From NCBI RefSeq assembly GCF_014697125.1, contig NZ_JACJRG010000004.1, positions 124,001 to 188,000 of the forward strand: a stretch of DNA of 64,000 nucleotides, read 5' to 3'. Positions 9,131-19,456 of the stretch are shown here, piece after piece. Source of the stretch: Anabaena minutissima FACHB-250. Its GTDB lineage: Bacteria; Cyanobacteriota; Cyanobacteriia; Cyanobacteriales; Nostocaceae. A model generated the notes under the pieces. The model was not told the DNA's origin and made no database searches. It saw nothing but the letters and a program-made list of their open reading frames with translations. The translations under genes and the position numbers were made by a program. Position 1 is the first letter of the stretch, and every line of letters begins with the position of its first letter.

Positions 9131-10225
9131 GTGATTTTAGTACGGGCTCACGGACTATTTATTCAAGCCATAAACCGCTTTCGTTCAGCGATGCAATTAC
9201 AAAATTTAAGTCGCAGGAATGCTGAAATTGACGCTGCACGGGGAATGTTATTTGAAGCTTTAGCCGATTATATCAATCCTCATTTTTTAGAAGAAACGTG
9301 TGCTGCTGGACAACTGCGTAGGCTTGAATGTTCTTGGATAATGGAACAGGCAATTATTACAACGTATCAAGTGCAAGATGAAAAATCAGCCGTAAGCGAT
9401 CGCCTGTGCCAACTTCAAGATAAAATTTGTGAAGATGCCATCACCGTGATTAACTGCTGCGATTCACACGATGAGCTTGATTTTCTTTTTCCAGAAATTA
9501 CGCGCATTTACAACCATGATTTAGTGCTATTGAACTCTTGGCAAAATCATATTGATTGGATGGCTTCCCTTCCTGCATCCGAATTAAACCTATTAAGTAG
9601 TGCTAATGTCAATAATTCTGAGTTTAAAGAGAGTTACGATATAAATGTCACAACGCCATCAGAACATTTAATCTACGAAAATTTAGCCGAAAAATCTCAT
9701 TTCTTCTCTCTACGTGATCAACTTTTATTTTTGTTTAATTCTGAACTACGTATAAAGTACGAATTATATATTAATCAACAGGCTGTAAATGCACACTATA
9801 AAACGTTAGTTCTATCTAATTTGCAACAGGCATCAGATTTAACTGTTGCTAACCTTTATTACTATTTTAAAGTTAGAGATGAATCTGAAGACGAAACAAA
9901 GGTAAGCTTAGAGGAAAATTATCAACCCATTCAAGCAGCTACCGTAAATTTTGACATAGATAGTTCCATTAACAGTAATTTTCAAGAGAAAATATTTAAT
10001 AGGATTCAAATAATTATTGCTGAACAGTTAGCTATTGGTGCTAATCAAATAACGTCTGACACTAACTTTATTCGAGATTTAGGTGCAGATTCTTTAGATG
10101 CAGTCGAACTAATCATGGCTTTTGAGGAGGAATTCGATATTGAAATTCCCGATGAAGATGCTACAAAAATTATAATTGTTCAACAGGTGGTTGATTATAT
10201 TATTCAAAAAGTTGCTGTCGAATAA
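9131..10225 (+). CDS. Unknown N-terminal domain fused to a C-terminal acyl carrier protein domain
   Basis: 364 residues from a GTG. The first ~270 residues are helical ([30 protein letters not shown]) and match no family I know. The last ~80 residues are a full acyl carrier protein: [19 protein letters not shown], then [10 protein letters not shown] with the phosphopantetheine-accepting Ser321, then [16 protein letters not shown]. It therefore probably carries an acyl or other thioester. The coding-like frame continues upstream of the GTG to about 9023 without any start codon. No acyltransferase or synthase is nearby; the divergent neighbour is a dynamin-like GTPase, so a link to membrane lipids is possible but only inferred. 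Confidence 0.85.
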   Translation: MILVRAHGLFIQAINRFRSAMQLQNLSRRNAEIDAARGMLFEALADYINPHFLEETCAAGQLRRLECSWIMEQAIITTYQVQDEKSAVSDRLCQLQDKICEDAITVINCCDSHDELDFLFPEITRIYNHDLVLLNSWQNHIDWMASLPASELNLLSSANVNNSEFKESYDINVTTPSEHLIYENLAEKSHFFSLRDQLLFLFNSELRIKYELYINQQAVNAHYKTLVLSNLQQASDLTVANLYYYFKVRDESEDETKVSLEENYQPIQAATVNFDIDSSINSNFQEKIFNRIQIIIAEQLAIGANQITSDTNFIRDLGADSLDAVELIMAFEEEFDIEIPDEDATKIIIVQQVVDYIIQKVAVE

Positions 10226-10295
10226 AAGCCCTGTTGTAGCCCCAGACTTCTAATCTGATGTTAATCAGGTGGGCAACGATGCCCACCCTACGTTA

Positions 10296-11767
<1,472 letters not shown>

Positions 11768-11858
11768 TGGATGTAGTGTATCACCTTGTTTATGGGTGGG
11801 GACAAGAAGGTTAACAATTTATAAGGTGTGAGTGTGATAGAGAGCGATCGCAAATTTC

Positions 11859-12626
11859 CTAAAATTGATCAGGGTCAATCCCCAACTGACGCAACTTTTC
11901 TGCCAAGCGTTCGGCTTTTTGCTGTTCTTGTTCTAGCTGTTGTGTGAGTAATTGCGATCGCTCTTCACTACTCAATAACAGATTCCCCTGTGCATCCCAC
12001 CAGCGTAACCAAGGGGCTGTCATATTTTGATATTGTCCTTGCCAAATTCCTAATTCCACACCCATTGGGGAAATAGGATAGTGACCTTGTTCATTAGCTG
12101 GCAATAGTTCATAGTGACCATCTACTAAATGATGGACTTCCACAGAGGCTTTGTTGACTTCATAAATGGCATAGAATGGCACTCGAATCGCTTGCTCATA
12201 CACCCAAAATTTGCCAGTCAGAGGTGTTTTGTCTCGCTCCTCTAAGCCACTACCAGAAACAAATTCTACAACAATTAATGGTGCAACGTATTCTTGCCAT
12301 AAAACATAAGAACGCCGAAACTTACCATTTAATATTGGTGGTACATTGGACACATAAAACCAGTCTGGTGCTTCTGCGCCTCTCTCTGGTGGTTCAGTTA
12401 AACGCCAGTAAATACCGCAATCTTGTCCAATACAGTATTGATTATCAGGATGTAGTTGCTGCAATACACTGGTAATGGAGTCAGTCAGCAGAATACTTTG
12501 AGGATGTTCTTGAAAATTCTTGCCTCCGGCACGCTTTGCGAACACAAATGTTCCGTCTGACTCTGGTAACTCAGTATGATCGAGAAGGTGGGTAATGCCT
12601 AGTTCAGAAGGTTTGCTAAAGGTCAT
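11859..12626 (-). CDS. Uma2 family (DUF820) putative endonuclease with C-terminal coiled coil
   Basis: 255 residues. The core has the Uma2 pattern: APDWFYVSNVPP, VAPLIVVEFVSGSG and FWVYEQAIRVPFYAIYEV, equivalent to the PD-(D/E)XK fold with catalytic Asp, Glu and Lys-like positions. The tail (about 215-250) is a Gln/Glu-rich coiled coil (LTQQLEQEQQKAERLAEKL) often attached to cyanobacterial members. The role of this very large cyanobacterial family is not established. One of three family members in this window. Confidence 0.85.
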   Translation of the reverse strand: MTFSKPSELGITHLLDHTELPESDGTFVFAKRAGGKNFQEHPQSILLTDSITSVLQQLHPDNQYCIGQDCGIYWRLTEPPERGAEAPDWFYVSNVPPILNGKFRRSYVLWQEYVAPLIVVEFVSGSGLEERDKTPLTGKFWVYEQAIRVPFYAIYEVNKASVEVHHLVDGHYELLPANEQGHYPISPMGVELGIWQGQYQNMTAPWLRWWDAQGNLLLSSEERSQLLTQQLEQEQQKAERLAEKLRQLGIDPDQF

Positions 12627-12726
12627 AGAACTTTGGCGCAGTTAGAGGCTTAGTGATATTTTAGTCTGAGAATTAAGTAATTGAAGAGACAAGAAAGCAG
12701 AAGAGAGAACCTTTGACTCATGACTA

Positions 12727-13335
12727 ATGACTAATAACGATCGCTACATTATTTTTCACAAACCCTATGGTGTTCTGAGCCAGTTTACTCAGGAAACTCC
12801 CAAACATCAGACCCTCAAGGATTATATCGATGTACCGGATGTTTATGCTGTGGGGCGTTTAGATTGGGATAGTGAAGGGTTATTGCTATTAACCAATGAT
12901 GGGAGGTTGCAGCATCGTCTGTCTGATCCGCGTTTTGGACATCAACGGACTTATTGGGTACAGGTAGAGCGCATTCCTGATGTAGATGCTATAACCAGAT
13001 TACAAACAGGGGTAGAAATACAAGATTACCGCACGCGACCAGCACAGGTCAGGTTATTACCAGCAGATCCGCCTGTGTGCGATCGCCATCCGCCAATTAG
13101 ATTTCGCAAAAATGTGCCTACAGCTTGGTTAGAAATGACCTTAACAGAAGGTAAAAATCGCCAAGTACGGCGCATGACTGCGGCGGTGGGGTTTCCGACT
13201 TTGCGTTTAGTCAGGGTGAGCATAGCTCATTTGCGCTTAGATGGTCTAGCTTTGGGTGAGTGGCGAGATTTAACGCCATCGGAAGTTAAACTGCTACATA
13301 ATTCGCCTGCAAAGCGGGAAAAGAATCATAGCTAG
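12727..13335 (+). CDS. Pseudouridine synthase, RsuA/RluE type
   Basis: 202 residues. The catalytic motif [17 protein letters not shown] (Asp at about 46) and the [10 protein letters not shown] motif of the RsuA/RluB/E/F family are both present. There is no N-terminal S4 domain, which with the short length fits RluE (23S rRNA uridine modification). The rRNA target in this organism is inferred. ATG 12727 lies in a run of ATGACTA repeats, so an alternative ATG at 12720 was considered; it is not in frame. Confidence 0.92.
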   Translation: MTNNDRYIIFHKPYGVLSQFTQETPKHQTLKDYIDVPDVYAVGRLDWDSEGLLLLTNDGRLQHRLSDPRFGHQRTYWVQVERIPDVDAITRLQTGVEIQDYRTRPAQVRLLPADPPVCDRHPPIRFRKNVPTAWLEMTLTEGKNRQVRRMTAAVGFPTLRLVRVSIAHLRLDGLALGEWRDLTPSEVKLLHNSPAKREKNHS

Positions 13336-13482
13336 GCGTAGATAGAAAATTTTCCAAGGTGCAGAAAGCATAATAATCTTTTTATTTGCTGATTTTTACC
13401 AGAAAGCCAGGAAAAACACTATAATGCTGTTTTTTTATTCCCAAATAGTCAACATCCGCCTTGGAGCGCAATTTTAACTCTT

Positions 13483-14838
13483 ATGAGCCTAAATCAGCGT
13501 AGACGCATAGCTGCTTATCCTCAGACATCGCTTTGGACTCAAACTCACCAACTAAATATCTTGTCTGCAAATCCTACTTGCTTGGAACTTGTACCTGAAC
13601 CAGTCTCTAATTTAGATATGGGGTTAGCCGAACAGCTACGCCATACCCAAGCAGAACTGCAACGGTATCGGATGCTGTATGACAATATCCCATCTGTGTA
13701 CTTGAGTTTGGATGTAACAGGGGTAATTTTATCTGTTAACCAGTTTGGAGCTAATTGTCTCGGCTACACACGAGAACAATTAATTCAACAGCCCATTTTA
13801 AAATTGTTTGGCGAGTCAGAGAAACAAAGGCTAGCTGATGAATTTAAAGCCTTATTGACAGATGCCGCAGAAAGTGCAGTTAACTGTGGCGATTTTCGTT
13901 TAGACTGTCCCCTGAGTCAAATAAAATGGGTAAAAGTAACACTGCGGTTTATACCTGATTATGAGGTTCACAAGCCAGTAATTATCATGCTTTGTGAAGA
14001 TATTACTGCTCACAAGCAAGCGGAAGACACTTGGCGAGTCAGTGAATCATCCCCCCATACACTGGTACACAATGAACAACATAATCAAGTATTAATACCA
14101 GATAAATTAGAAGAACTAGAAAGCCTCACTCGCCTGAAAGAAGAATTTATCAGTACGGTTTCCCACGAATTACGTACACCCCTCACTAATATGAAAATGG
14201 CGATTCAGATGTTGGGAATCGCACTACGTAAAGAACAAAAATTTGAAGGGAACGCAGAAAGTTCTAAAGCAGCTTGCTATTTTGAGATTTTAAATAATGA
14301 GTGCGATCGCGAAATAAATCTTATTAATAATTTTCTTGATTTAAAGCGTCTAGAGCGCGACTCTCAACCTTTGGTACTAGAAACAATTCAAATCCAGCAA
14401 TGGCTATGGCAAGTGGTGGAGAAATTTAAACAACTTAATTTTCACCTTTGTCAGCAAAATTTCAGCATCAAGATACCTCACTCTCTACCGCCTCTAGCCT
14501 GCGATTCATCTAATTTAGAACGTATATTCATAGAACTACTCAGCAATGCCTGTAAATTCAGCCCTCCAGATACAGCCATTATCATTTCTGCCGAGAAAAA
14601 AGCCAACAGCATCCTCTTGCAAGTCATTAATTCCGGTGTAGAAATTCCTAGCACTGAATTACCCCGCATTTTTGACAAATTTTATCGCATTCCCACCAAT
14701 GATCCTGCCAAGCAAGGCGGTACAGGCTTAGGATTGGCATTAGTGCAGAAACTGACCCAACAATTGGGCGGTACAATTACAGTTGAGAGTAGGTCAAATC
14801 GTACCTGTTTTACTATCCAACTTTCGCTGAAAGGATAA
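13483..14838 (+). CDS. PAS-domain sensor histidine kinase
   Basis: 451 residues, no membrane segment, so probably cytosolic. A coiled segment (50-65) leads into a PAS domain (about 66-180: NIPSVYLSLDVTGVILSVN to EDITAHKQAE). The HisKA domain has phospho-acceptor His228 in STVSHELRTP. The ATPase domain has the N box (ELLSNACKFS), F box (PRIFDKFYRI) and G2 box (GGTGLGLAL). No response regulator is adjacent, so the partner is unknown. The signal is not evident: there is no chromophore cysteine in the PAS region that I can identify. Confidence 0.93.
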   Translation: MSLNQRRRIAAYPQTSLWTQTHQLNILSANPTCLELVPEPVSNLDMGLAEQLRHTQAELQRYRMLYDNIPSVYLSLDVTGVILSVNQFGANCLGYTREQLIQQPILKLFGESEKQRLADEFKALLTDAAESAVNCGDFRLDCPLSQIKWVKVTLRFIPDYEVHKPVIIMLCEDITAHKQAEDTWRVSESSPHTLVHNEQHNQVLIPDKLEELESLTRLKEEFISTVSHELRTPLTNMKMAIQMLGIALRKEQKFEGNAESSKAACYFEILNNECDREINLINNFLDLKRLERDSQPLVLETIQIQQWLWQVVEKFKQLNFHLCQQNFSIKIPHSLPPLACDSSNLERIFIELLSNACKFSPPDTAIIISAEKKANSILLQVINSGVEIPSTELPRIFDKFYRIPTNDPAKQGGTGLGLALVQKLTQQLGGTITVESRSNRTCFTIQLSLKG

Positions 14839-14972
14839 GAATTGGGCATATAAATCCAAAATTCAAAATTTTACTCCTCCGGAGTGAATCCTACGAATAC
14901 GCTACGCGCTAGCGTCACACAGTGAATAACTTCTACCGCTCTGCGCCCCCTGCGCCCAATCCGCAATCCCCA

Positions 14973-15021
14973 GATTTGCAATGAGTGGATTTTAGATTAT
15001 TCAATCCAAAATCTAAAATCC
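14973..15021. repeat. Dispersed repeat D, copy 1 (GGATTTTAGATTATTCAATCC palindrome)
   Basis: GATTTGCAATGAGTGGATTT, then an AT-rich palindrome with arms GGATTTTAGATT and AATCTAAAATCC. Closely related copies are at 17487-17543 and 57686-57727; the last shares the GATTTGCAATGAGTG lead-in exactly. Confidence 0.85.
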
Positions 15022-15050
15022 GTCTTGAAAAGTTGAGCCACTGCGTTGGA

Positions 15051-15098
15051 CGGGTTTCCCGGCTTGTAGCAAGTGGCGTTCCTAGGTTGGGAAACCCG
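15051..15098. repeat. Inverted repeat CGGGTTTCCC / GGGAAACCCG
   Basis: Perfect 10-bp arms separated by 28 bases containing TAGCAAGTGGCG. The long loop makes it more like a repeat element than a terminator. Confidence 0.6.
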
Positions 15099-15337
15099 CC
15101 TACAGAACTTTCCGCAAAATCTAAAATTCCTAGTCCCCATTACCCCATTTCACCAAAATTCCCTTGCCGATGTCTGAAATATTTAGCTAATATGCGTCAC
15201 AATTAATACTGCCACCAAAATTCACGGGTGAAACCACAATTTTTTGTAGGTCTACAGTAGGCAGGTGCGGCCAATTGTGGCACTTTGGATCTTAGTGGCT
15301 AGAAGCACCTTGGAACAGGAATTAAGGAACTTCCACT

Positions 15338-17356
15338 ATGCTAATTTGTCCTGAGTGTCAATTTGAAAACCCTAACGCTAACAAATTCTGTCAAAAATGT
15401 GGTGCTTCCTTGTCCTACAAGGTATGTCCTAAATGTAGTACCGATGTTCCTGTCAATGCTCTACAGTGCCATAACTGTGGTGCAGACTGTGGAACAGTTT
15501 GGTGGGCGATTGTTAAGAAGGAAGGGATTGGGGAACTCGCGGCCCCCTCTGGGGATAAGGGGCAATGGGGATTGGAAGCAGGGGGTGCAGGGGAGGAGGA
15601 GAACATCGATGAGGAAATGCCCGATGCCTTGTTCCCAATGCCCAATGATCCAGTTTTGTCACCACAATTCTCTTTAGGCTCTTATTTAGATCAAGAGCAA
15701 CGTTATCAGTTTTTGGCAACGCCATTAGCCCAAAATGCTGAAGTGTGTGCCAGGGTTTTAGATTGTCAACCTTATCAAGTCTCACTAGTGGAGACTATAT
15801 TAGCTAATCAACGACAGGGCTTGATTGCGCCAGTGGCAGAACCCAATGGGATTCCCAAAATTGCAGAGGCTTACATTTCTTTACAATCCACCCATCACCC
15901 AGAAATACCGAAAATTCATGATGCTTGGCAAGATGGTGATGTGCAGGTGATACTCATTGAAGACCGTTCTGATTGCCAGTCTCTACTAGATTCGTGGAAG
16001 AAGGAAACAACCAGTTCGTCACAAATTTTACACTGGTGTTATCAAATGACCCAACTCTGGGTTTTACTAGAACCACTTAACTGTCATTACAGTTTGTTAG
16101 ATTTGTCGAATCTGCGTTTGGATGAAGACCAGTCACTAGGGCTACAAAGACTGTACGGAGAAACACGGGATAATCAAATATTGTCTGAATTACAAGAGGA
16201 GGAAGAAGAACCTTTGGGGCTTTCAGCAGAGCCTTTAACTTTAAGAGCTTTGGGACGAGTTTGGCAGGCGTTGTTTAGAAGTTCACAACGTACTCAATTT
16301 GGGTTATTAATACAAGTTTTGGATGATTTAGAGCAAGGTACTATTCAAACGATCGCCCAATTGCGATCGCGTTTACAAGAAGTAGCCACAGAATTAGAAG
16401 TTACAACATCCCCCATTTTTCAGCCAATGGAAGCAGAACAAACAACTTCACCCACTCTCTTACAAGTAGATGATTTTGAAGATTTTGCCAGTAGAGCGGA
16501 TGACCTACCGACAGTTGTCTTATCAGTACAGTTAAGCAGTTTAGAAGATGCAGGATGTACTGATGTTGGTCGTCAACGTCAGCATAATCAAGACTGCTTC
16601 GGCATTGCAACTAAAATTGAAAAAGTAGATTTACCCAAAAACCGCTTTTTACAAGCACAAGGGTTATATATTCTCTGCGATGGTATGGGCGGACACGCCG
16701 GCGGTGAGGTAGCCAGTGAATTGGCAGTCCAGACCCTACGGCAATATTTTCAAGAACACTGGAATACTCATCAACTACCGACCGAAGAAATCATTCGGGA
16801 AGCGGTTTATTTAGCTAATGAGGCAATTTACCAGCAGAATCAACAAGATGCCCGTTCTGGGGTGGGACGCATGGGTACTACCTTGGTGATGCTCCTGATT
16901 CAAGGTAATCAAGCCGCAGTTGCCCACGTGGGAGATAGTCGCCTCTACCGCCTGACTCGCAAGCGGGGCTTGGAACAATTGACGGTAGATCATGAAGTTG
17001 GTCAACGGGAAATCAATAAAGGTGTAGAAGCTAGTATCGCTTATTCTCGTCCTGATGCTTATCAACTGACTCAAGCCTTGGGGCCTCGTGACGAAAGTGC
17101 CATCAATCCTGATGTCGAGTTTTTCGATATTAATGAGGATAGCCTGTTTATTCTGGTTTCTGATGGTCTATCAGACAATGACTTACTAGAAACATACTGG
17201 GAAACCCACCTCCAGCCCTTATTAAGTTTTGCCAATAACTTGGAACAAGGTGTCACAGGATTAATCGACTTGGCAAACCAATATAACGGTCATGACAACA
17301 TTACTGCTATACTAATCCGGGCAAAAGTGCGCCCGAATGTGGGAAGTAGGGAGTAA
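15338..17356 (+). CDS. Zinc-ribbon protein with C-terminal PP2C-type Ser/Thr phosphatase domain
   Basis: 672 residues. The N-terminus has paired zinc-ribbon CxxC knuckles (CPEC...CQKC and CPKC...CHNC, residues 4-47). Residues 63-105 are an odd Gly/Glu/Pro-rich stretch encoded by an intergenic-type repeat. Residues ~110-390 resemble an inactive kinase-like lobe (the IPKIHDAWQDGDVQVILIED segment), without clear catalytic residues. The PP2C domain (about 400-665) has DVGRQRQHNQD, LCDGMGGHAGGE, HVGDSRLYRL and SDGLSDND, supplying the metal-binding Asp residues. It dephosphorylates Ser/Thr. Its neighbour downstream is an FHA-kinase, suggesting an opposing pair. Confidence 0.93.
   Translation: MLICPECQFENPNANKFCQKCGASLSYKVCPKCSTDVPVNALQCHNCGADCGTVWWAIVKKEGIGELAAPSGDKGQWGLEAGGAGEEENIDEEMPDALFPMPNDPVLSPQFSLGSYLDQEQRYQFLATPLAQNAEVCARVLDCQPYQVSLVETILANQRQGLIAPVAEPNGIPKIAEAYISLQSTHHPEIPKIHDAWQDGDVQVILIEDRSDCQSLLDSWKKETTSSSQILHWCYQMTQLWVLLEPLNCHYSLLDLSNLRLDEDQSLGLQRLYGETRDNQILSELQEEEEEPLGLSAEPLTLRALGRVWQALFRSSQRTQFGLLIQVLDDLEQGTIQTIAQLRSRLQEVATELEVTTSPIFQPMEAEQTTSPTLLQVDDFEDFASRADDLPTVVLSVQLSSLEDAGCTDVGRQRQHNQDCFGIATKIEKVDLPKNRFLQAQGLYILCDGMGGHAGGEVASELAVQTLRQYFQEHWNTHQLPTEEIIREAVYLANEAIYQQNQQDARSGVGRMGTTLVMLLIQGNQAAVAHVGDSRLYRLTRKRGLEQLTVDHEVGQREINKGVEASIAYSRPDAYQLTQALGPRDESAINPDVEFFDINEDSLFILVSDGLSDNDLLETYWETHLQPLLSFANNLEQGVTGLIDLANQYNGHDNITAILIRAKVRPNVGSRE
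15524..15575. repeat. Repeat C inside the PP2C coding sequence
   Basis: The stretch around GGGGAACTCG, GGCCCCCTCTGGGGATAAGG and GGCAATGGGG is nearly the reverse complement of the intergenic sequence at 57626-57672. Here it is translated in frame as residues ~63-80 of the phosphatase. Confidence 0.85.
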
Positions 17357-17486
17357 TCAATTCAAAATTCAAAATTTAAGCCCTTTTGGGGAACTAGGAA
17401 ATCAACGGGTAGAAGTTAAAAGACAAAAAAAGAATCTTCTTATTTTTAACTTTTTTTGCCCAATCCCCAGTCCCCAACTTTTCAAT

Positions 17487-17543
17487 TTTAGATTTTAGAT
17501 TTTGGATTTTAGATTATTTAATCCAAAACCCAAAATCTAAAAT
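17487..17543. repeat. Dispersed repeat D, copy 2
   Basis: AT-rich palindrome (TTTTAGATTTTGGATTTTAG...AATCCAAAACCCAAAATCTAAAA) flanked on both sides by CCCCAGTCCCC heptamer-type repeats. It fills the gap between the phosphatase and kinase genes. Confidence 0.8.
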
Positions 17544-17582
17544 TCCCAGTCCCCAGTCCCTAACTCTTATCCAGGTTGTATT

Positions 17583-18911
17583 GTGGTTACTCTCACTTTG
17601 TTAGAACCGCAACAAAAAACACCCCTCAAACAGTGGTGCTTTGAAAATTCCGCCGTGATTCGGATTGGTCGAGCGGCGGATAATCATGTTGTTTTAACTG
17701 ATAGTTTGGTTTCCCGGCATCATCTCGAAATTCGGCAAGTTAGTTCTGCTAAGAATGCTGGCTCATGGCAAATAATTAGTAAAGGTACAAACGGCACTTT
17801 TCTAGACGGTGTACTGGTAATTCAGGGTTCGTTGCCTAATAATGCCCAGCTACAACTGGCGCAGGGTGGCCCAATCTTGCAGTTCCAGATTCAGGAGGAG
17901 ACGACACCGAATCCTAATTTTCAATCGCCTACGGTGGGCGGAACGCCAACGCCTACGGTGGGGCATAACCCATTATCTGCTGCTGGCGAGATACCGGGAA
18001 ATATTGCTAAACCAGTTGTTTCTAGTACCAAATCGAGTGGTTCATCCCACAGTTGTAAGCATGAAGGTAATGCTCCTGGGAATCTGTTCTGCGTTCATTG
18101 TGGTCAGCCTATCACTGTACAGCAGACAATTCGCCGTTACCAGGTGTTGCGAACTCTGGGACAGGGAGGTATGGGTACTACTTATCTGGCTTGGGATGGA
18201 GATAGCTTGATTGCGGGACGCCAGCAATTATTCGTGTTGAAGCAAATGAATGCTGATATGGCGAAAATTGCTAAAGCTCAGGAATTGTTTGAACGGGAGG
18301 CTAACACCCTTAAATGCCTGAATCATCAGGGAATTCCTAAGTATTATGACTTTTTTGTAGAAGCTGGTAAAAAATACTTGGCAATGGAATTAGTTCATGG
18401 ACAAGATTTGGAAAAACGAATCTATACCACTGGGCCAGTTACACCAAAGTTGGCGATCGCCTGGATGATTCAAACCTGCGATATTCTAGATTACCTTCAT
18501 AGCCAAGAACCACCACTAATCCACCGCGATATTAAACCCGCTAACCTGATGGTGCGGAATGCAGATAATCAAATAGTTGTGCTGGATTTTGGCGCAGTTA
18601 AGGAAATTGGCACAACCCCAGGTACTCGTATAGGTGCAGAGGGTTATTGCGCTCCCGAACAGGAACGGGGACAACCTCTGACACAATCTGATTTATATGC
18701 GATCGGACCAACACTAATTTTTCTGCTTACAGGTGAAAACCCGTTCAAGTTTTATCGCCAAAAAGGACGTAACTTTCACTTCGATGTGAGCAAAATTCCC
18801 ACTGTTACGCCCCAACTAAGAGAGATTATCGAGCGCGTTACCGAACCTTTACCACGCGATCGTTATCAAACGGCGAAGGAATTAGCCCAAGTATTAGCTA
18901 ATTGTCATTAA
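17583..18911 (+). CDS. FHA domain - zinc ribbon - Ser/Thr protein kinase
   Basis: 442 residues from GTG 17583. An FHA phosphothreonine-binding domain comes first (IRIGRAADNHVVL, SRHHLEI, GTFLDG; about 1-100). A Pro/Thr-rich linker of two near-repeats (PTVGGTPTPTVG, about 119-130) and one zinc-ribbon (CKHEG...CVHCG, about 157-175) follow. The kinase domain (about 183-440) has GQGGMGTTYLAWDG, VLKQMN (ATP lysine), HRDIKPAN and DFGAVKE, so it should be active. The FHA domain may bind its own or a partner's phosphothreonine. It follows the PP2C gene in the same direction with a repeat-filled gap, so co-transcription is possible but not shown. Confidence 0.94.
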   Translation: MVTLTLLEPQQKTPLKQWCFENSAVIRIGRAADNHVVLTDSLVSRHHLEIRQVSSAKNAGSWQIISKGTNGTFLDGVLVIQGSLPNNAQLQLAQGGPILQFQIQEETTPNPNFQSPTVGGTPTPTVGHNPLSAAGEIPGNIAKPVVSSTKSSGSSHSCKHEGNAPGNLFCVHCGQPITVQQTIRRYQVLRTLGQGGMGTTYLAWDGDSLIAGRQQLFVLKQMNADMAKIAKAQELFEREANTLKCLNHQGIPKYYDFFVEAGKKYLAMELVHGQDLEKRIYTTGPVTPKLAIAWMIQTCDILDYLHSQEPPLIHRDIKPANLMVRNADNQIVVLDFGAVKEIGTTPGTRIGAEGYCAPEQERGQPLTQSDLYAIGPTLIFLLTGENPFKFYRQKGRNFHFDVSKIPTVTPQLREIIERVTEPLPRDRYQTAKELAQVLANCH

Positions 18912-18998
18912 GGGATTGGGGACTAGGGATTGGGGATTGGGGACTGGGCAATTAGTGAAAATCCTTCATAAAATTGAAGGACTTTTTATTGGCATGAT

Positions 18999-19346
18999 AT
19001 GACAGATAGGGGTTTTGAGTCTTTGGACTTCTATCAAGATAGTCTCAAGTTATTAAAAGCTGCTTATCGACTGGAAAACAGATTACCAGATTGTGAACGT
19101 TACAATCTGAGCGATCAGTTACGCAGAGCAGCTTCTAGCGTTTTGCTGAACATAGCTGAGGGCTACGGACGCTATCACTATTTAGATAGATTGCGCTTCA
19201 TGTATATTGCTCGTGTCCCCAGTCCTCAGTCCCCAATCTATTCCTCATCCCACGTTTCAACATCAAGTAAATCGCCGATTGGGTCTTGCATAGTGAAACC
19301 GAAATCTAGCAGTTCCTGTTTCCAGTGCTGCCAGTCATTGCCATAA
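18999..19346 (+). pseudogene. Four-helix bundle protein (23S rRNA IVP family), C-terminus disrupted
   Basis: Residues 1-72 are typical of this family: FESLDFYQDSLKLLKAAYRL, LSDQLRRAASSVLLNIAEGY and DRLRFMYIAR. From about 19215 the frame changes into VPSPQSPIYSSS, a translation of CCCCAGTCC intergenic repeats, and then into the antisense of the next gene. The last two helices expected in a ~115-residue family member are missing. It is therefore probably a truncated remnant that happens to remain open. The family's cellular role is unclear. Confidence 0.65.
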
Positions 19347-19456
19347 AGCAGCGCAATTTTCCAAATGCTATCATTTGGCTTGATAATATTCGATTCAAGG
19401 AGTGATTGCACGTTACGCTGCAATTTCACCATTGGGTGAATTACTTGCTGAGTCAT
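19238..19456 (-). CDS. Small conserved cyanobacterial protein (DUF4327-like)
   Basis: 72 residues, charged and tryptophan-containing: VKLQRNVQSLLESNIIKPND, IWKIALLYGNDWQHWKQELL, then FGFTMQDPIGDLL. I recall this pattern from the small DUF4327 family of cyanobacteria, but cannot confirm without a search. The function is unknown. It is convergent with, and now overlaps, the disrupted four-helix bundle gene; the balanced composition marks this strand as the real one. Confidence 0.75.
   Translation of the reverse strand: MTQQVIHPMVKLQRNVQSLLESNIIKPNDSIWKIALLYGNDWQHWKQELLDFGFTMQDPIGDLLDVETWDEE

Larger units (their letters stand above)
14839..15337. other. Repeat-rich intergenic region
   Basis: About 500 bases without a gene. 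It holds a short GCTACGCGCTAGCG motif (about 14899-14915), repeat D at 14973-15021, and an inverted repeat CGGGTTTCCC (15051-15060) / GGGAAACCCG (15089-15098). The frame starting at 14985 is made of these repeats and is not a gene. Confidence 0.7.
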
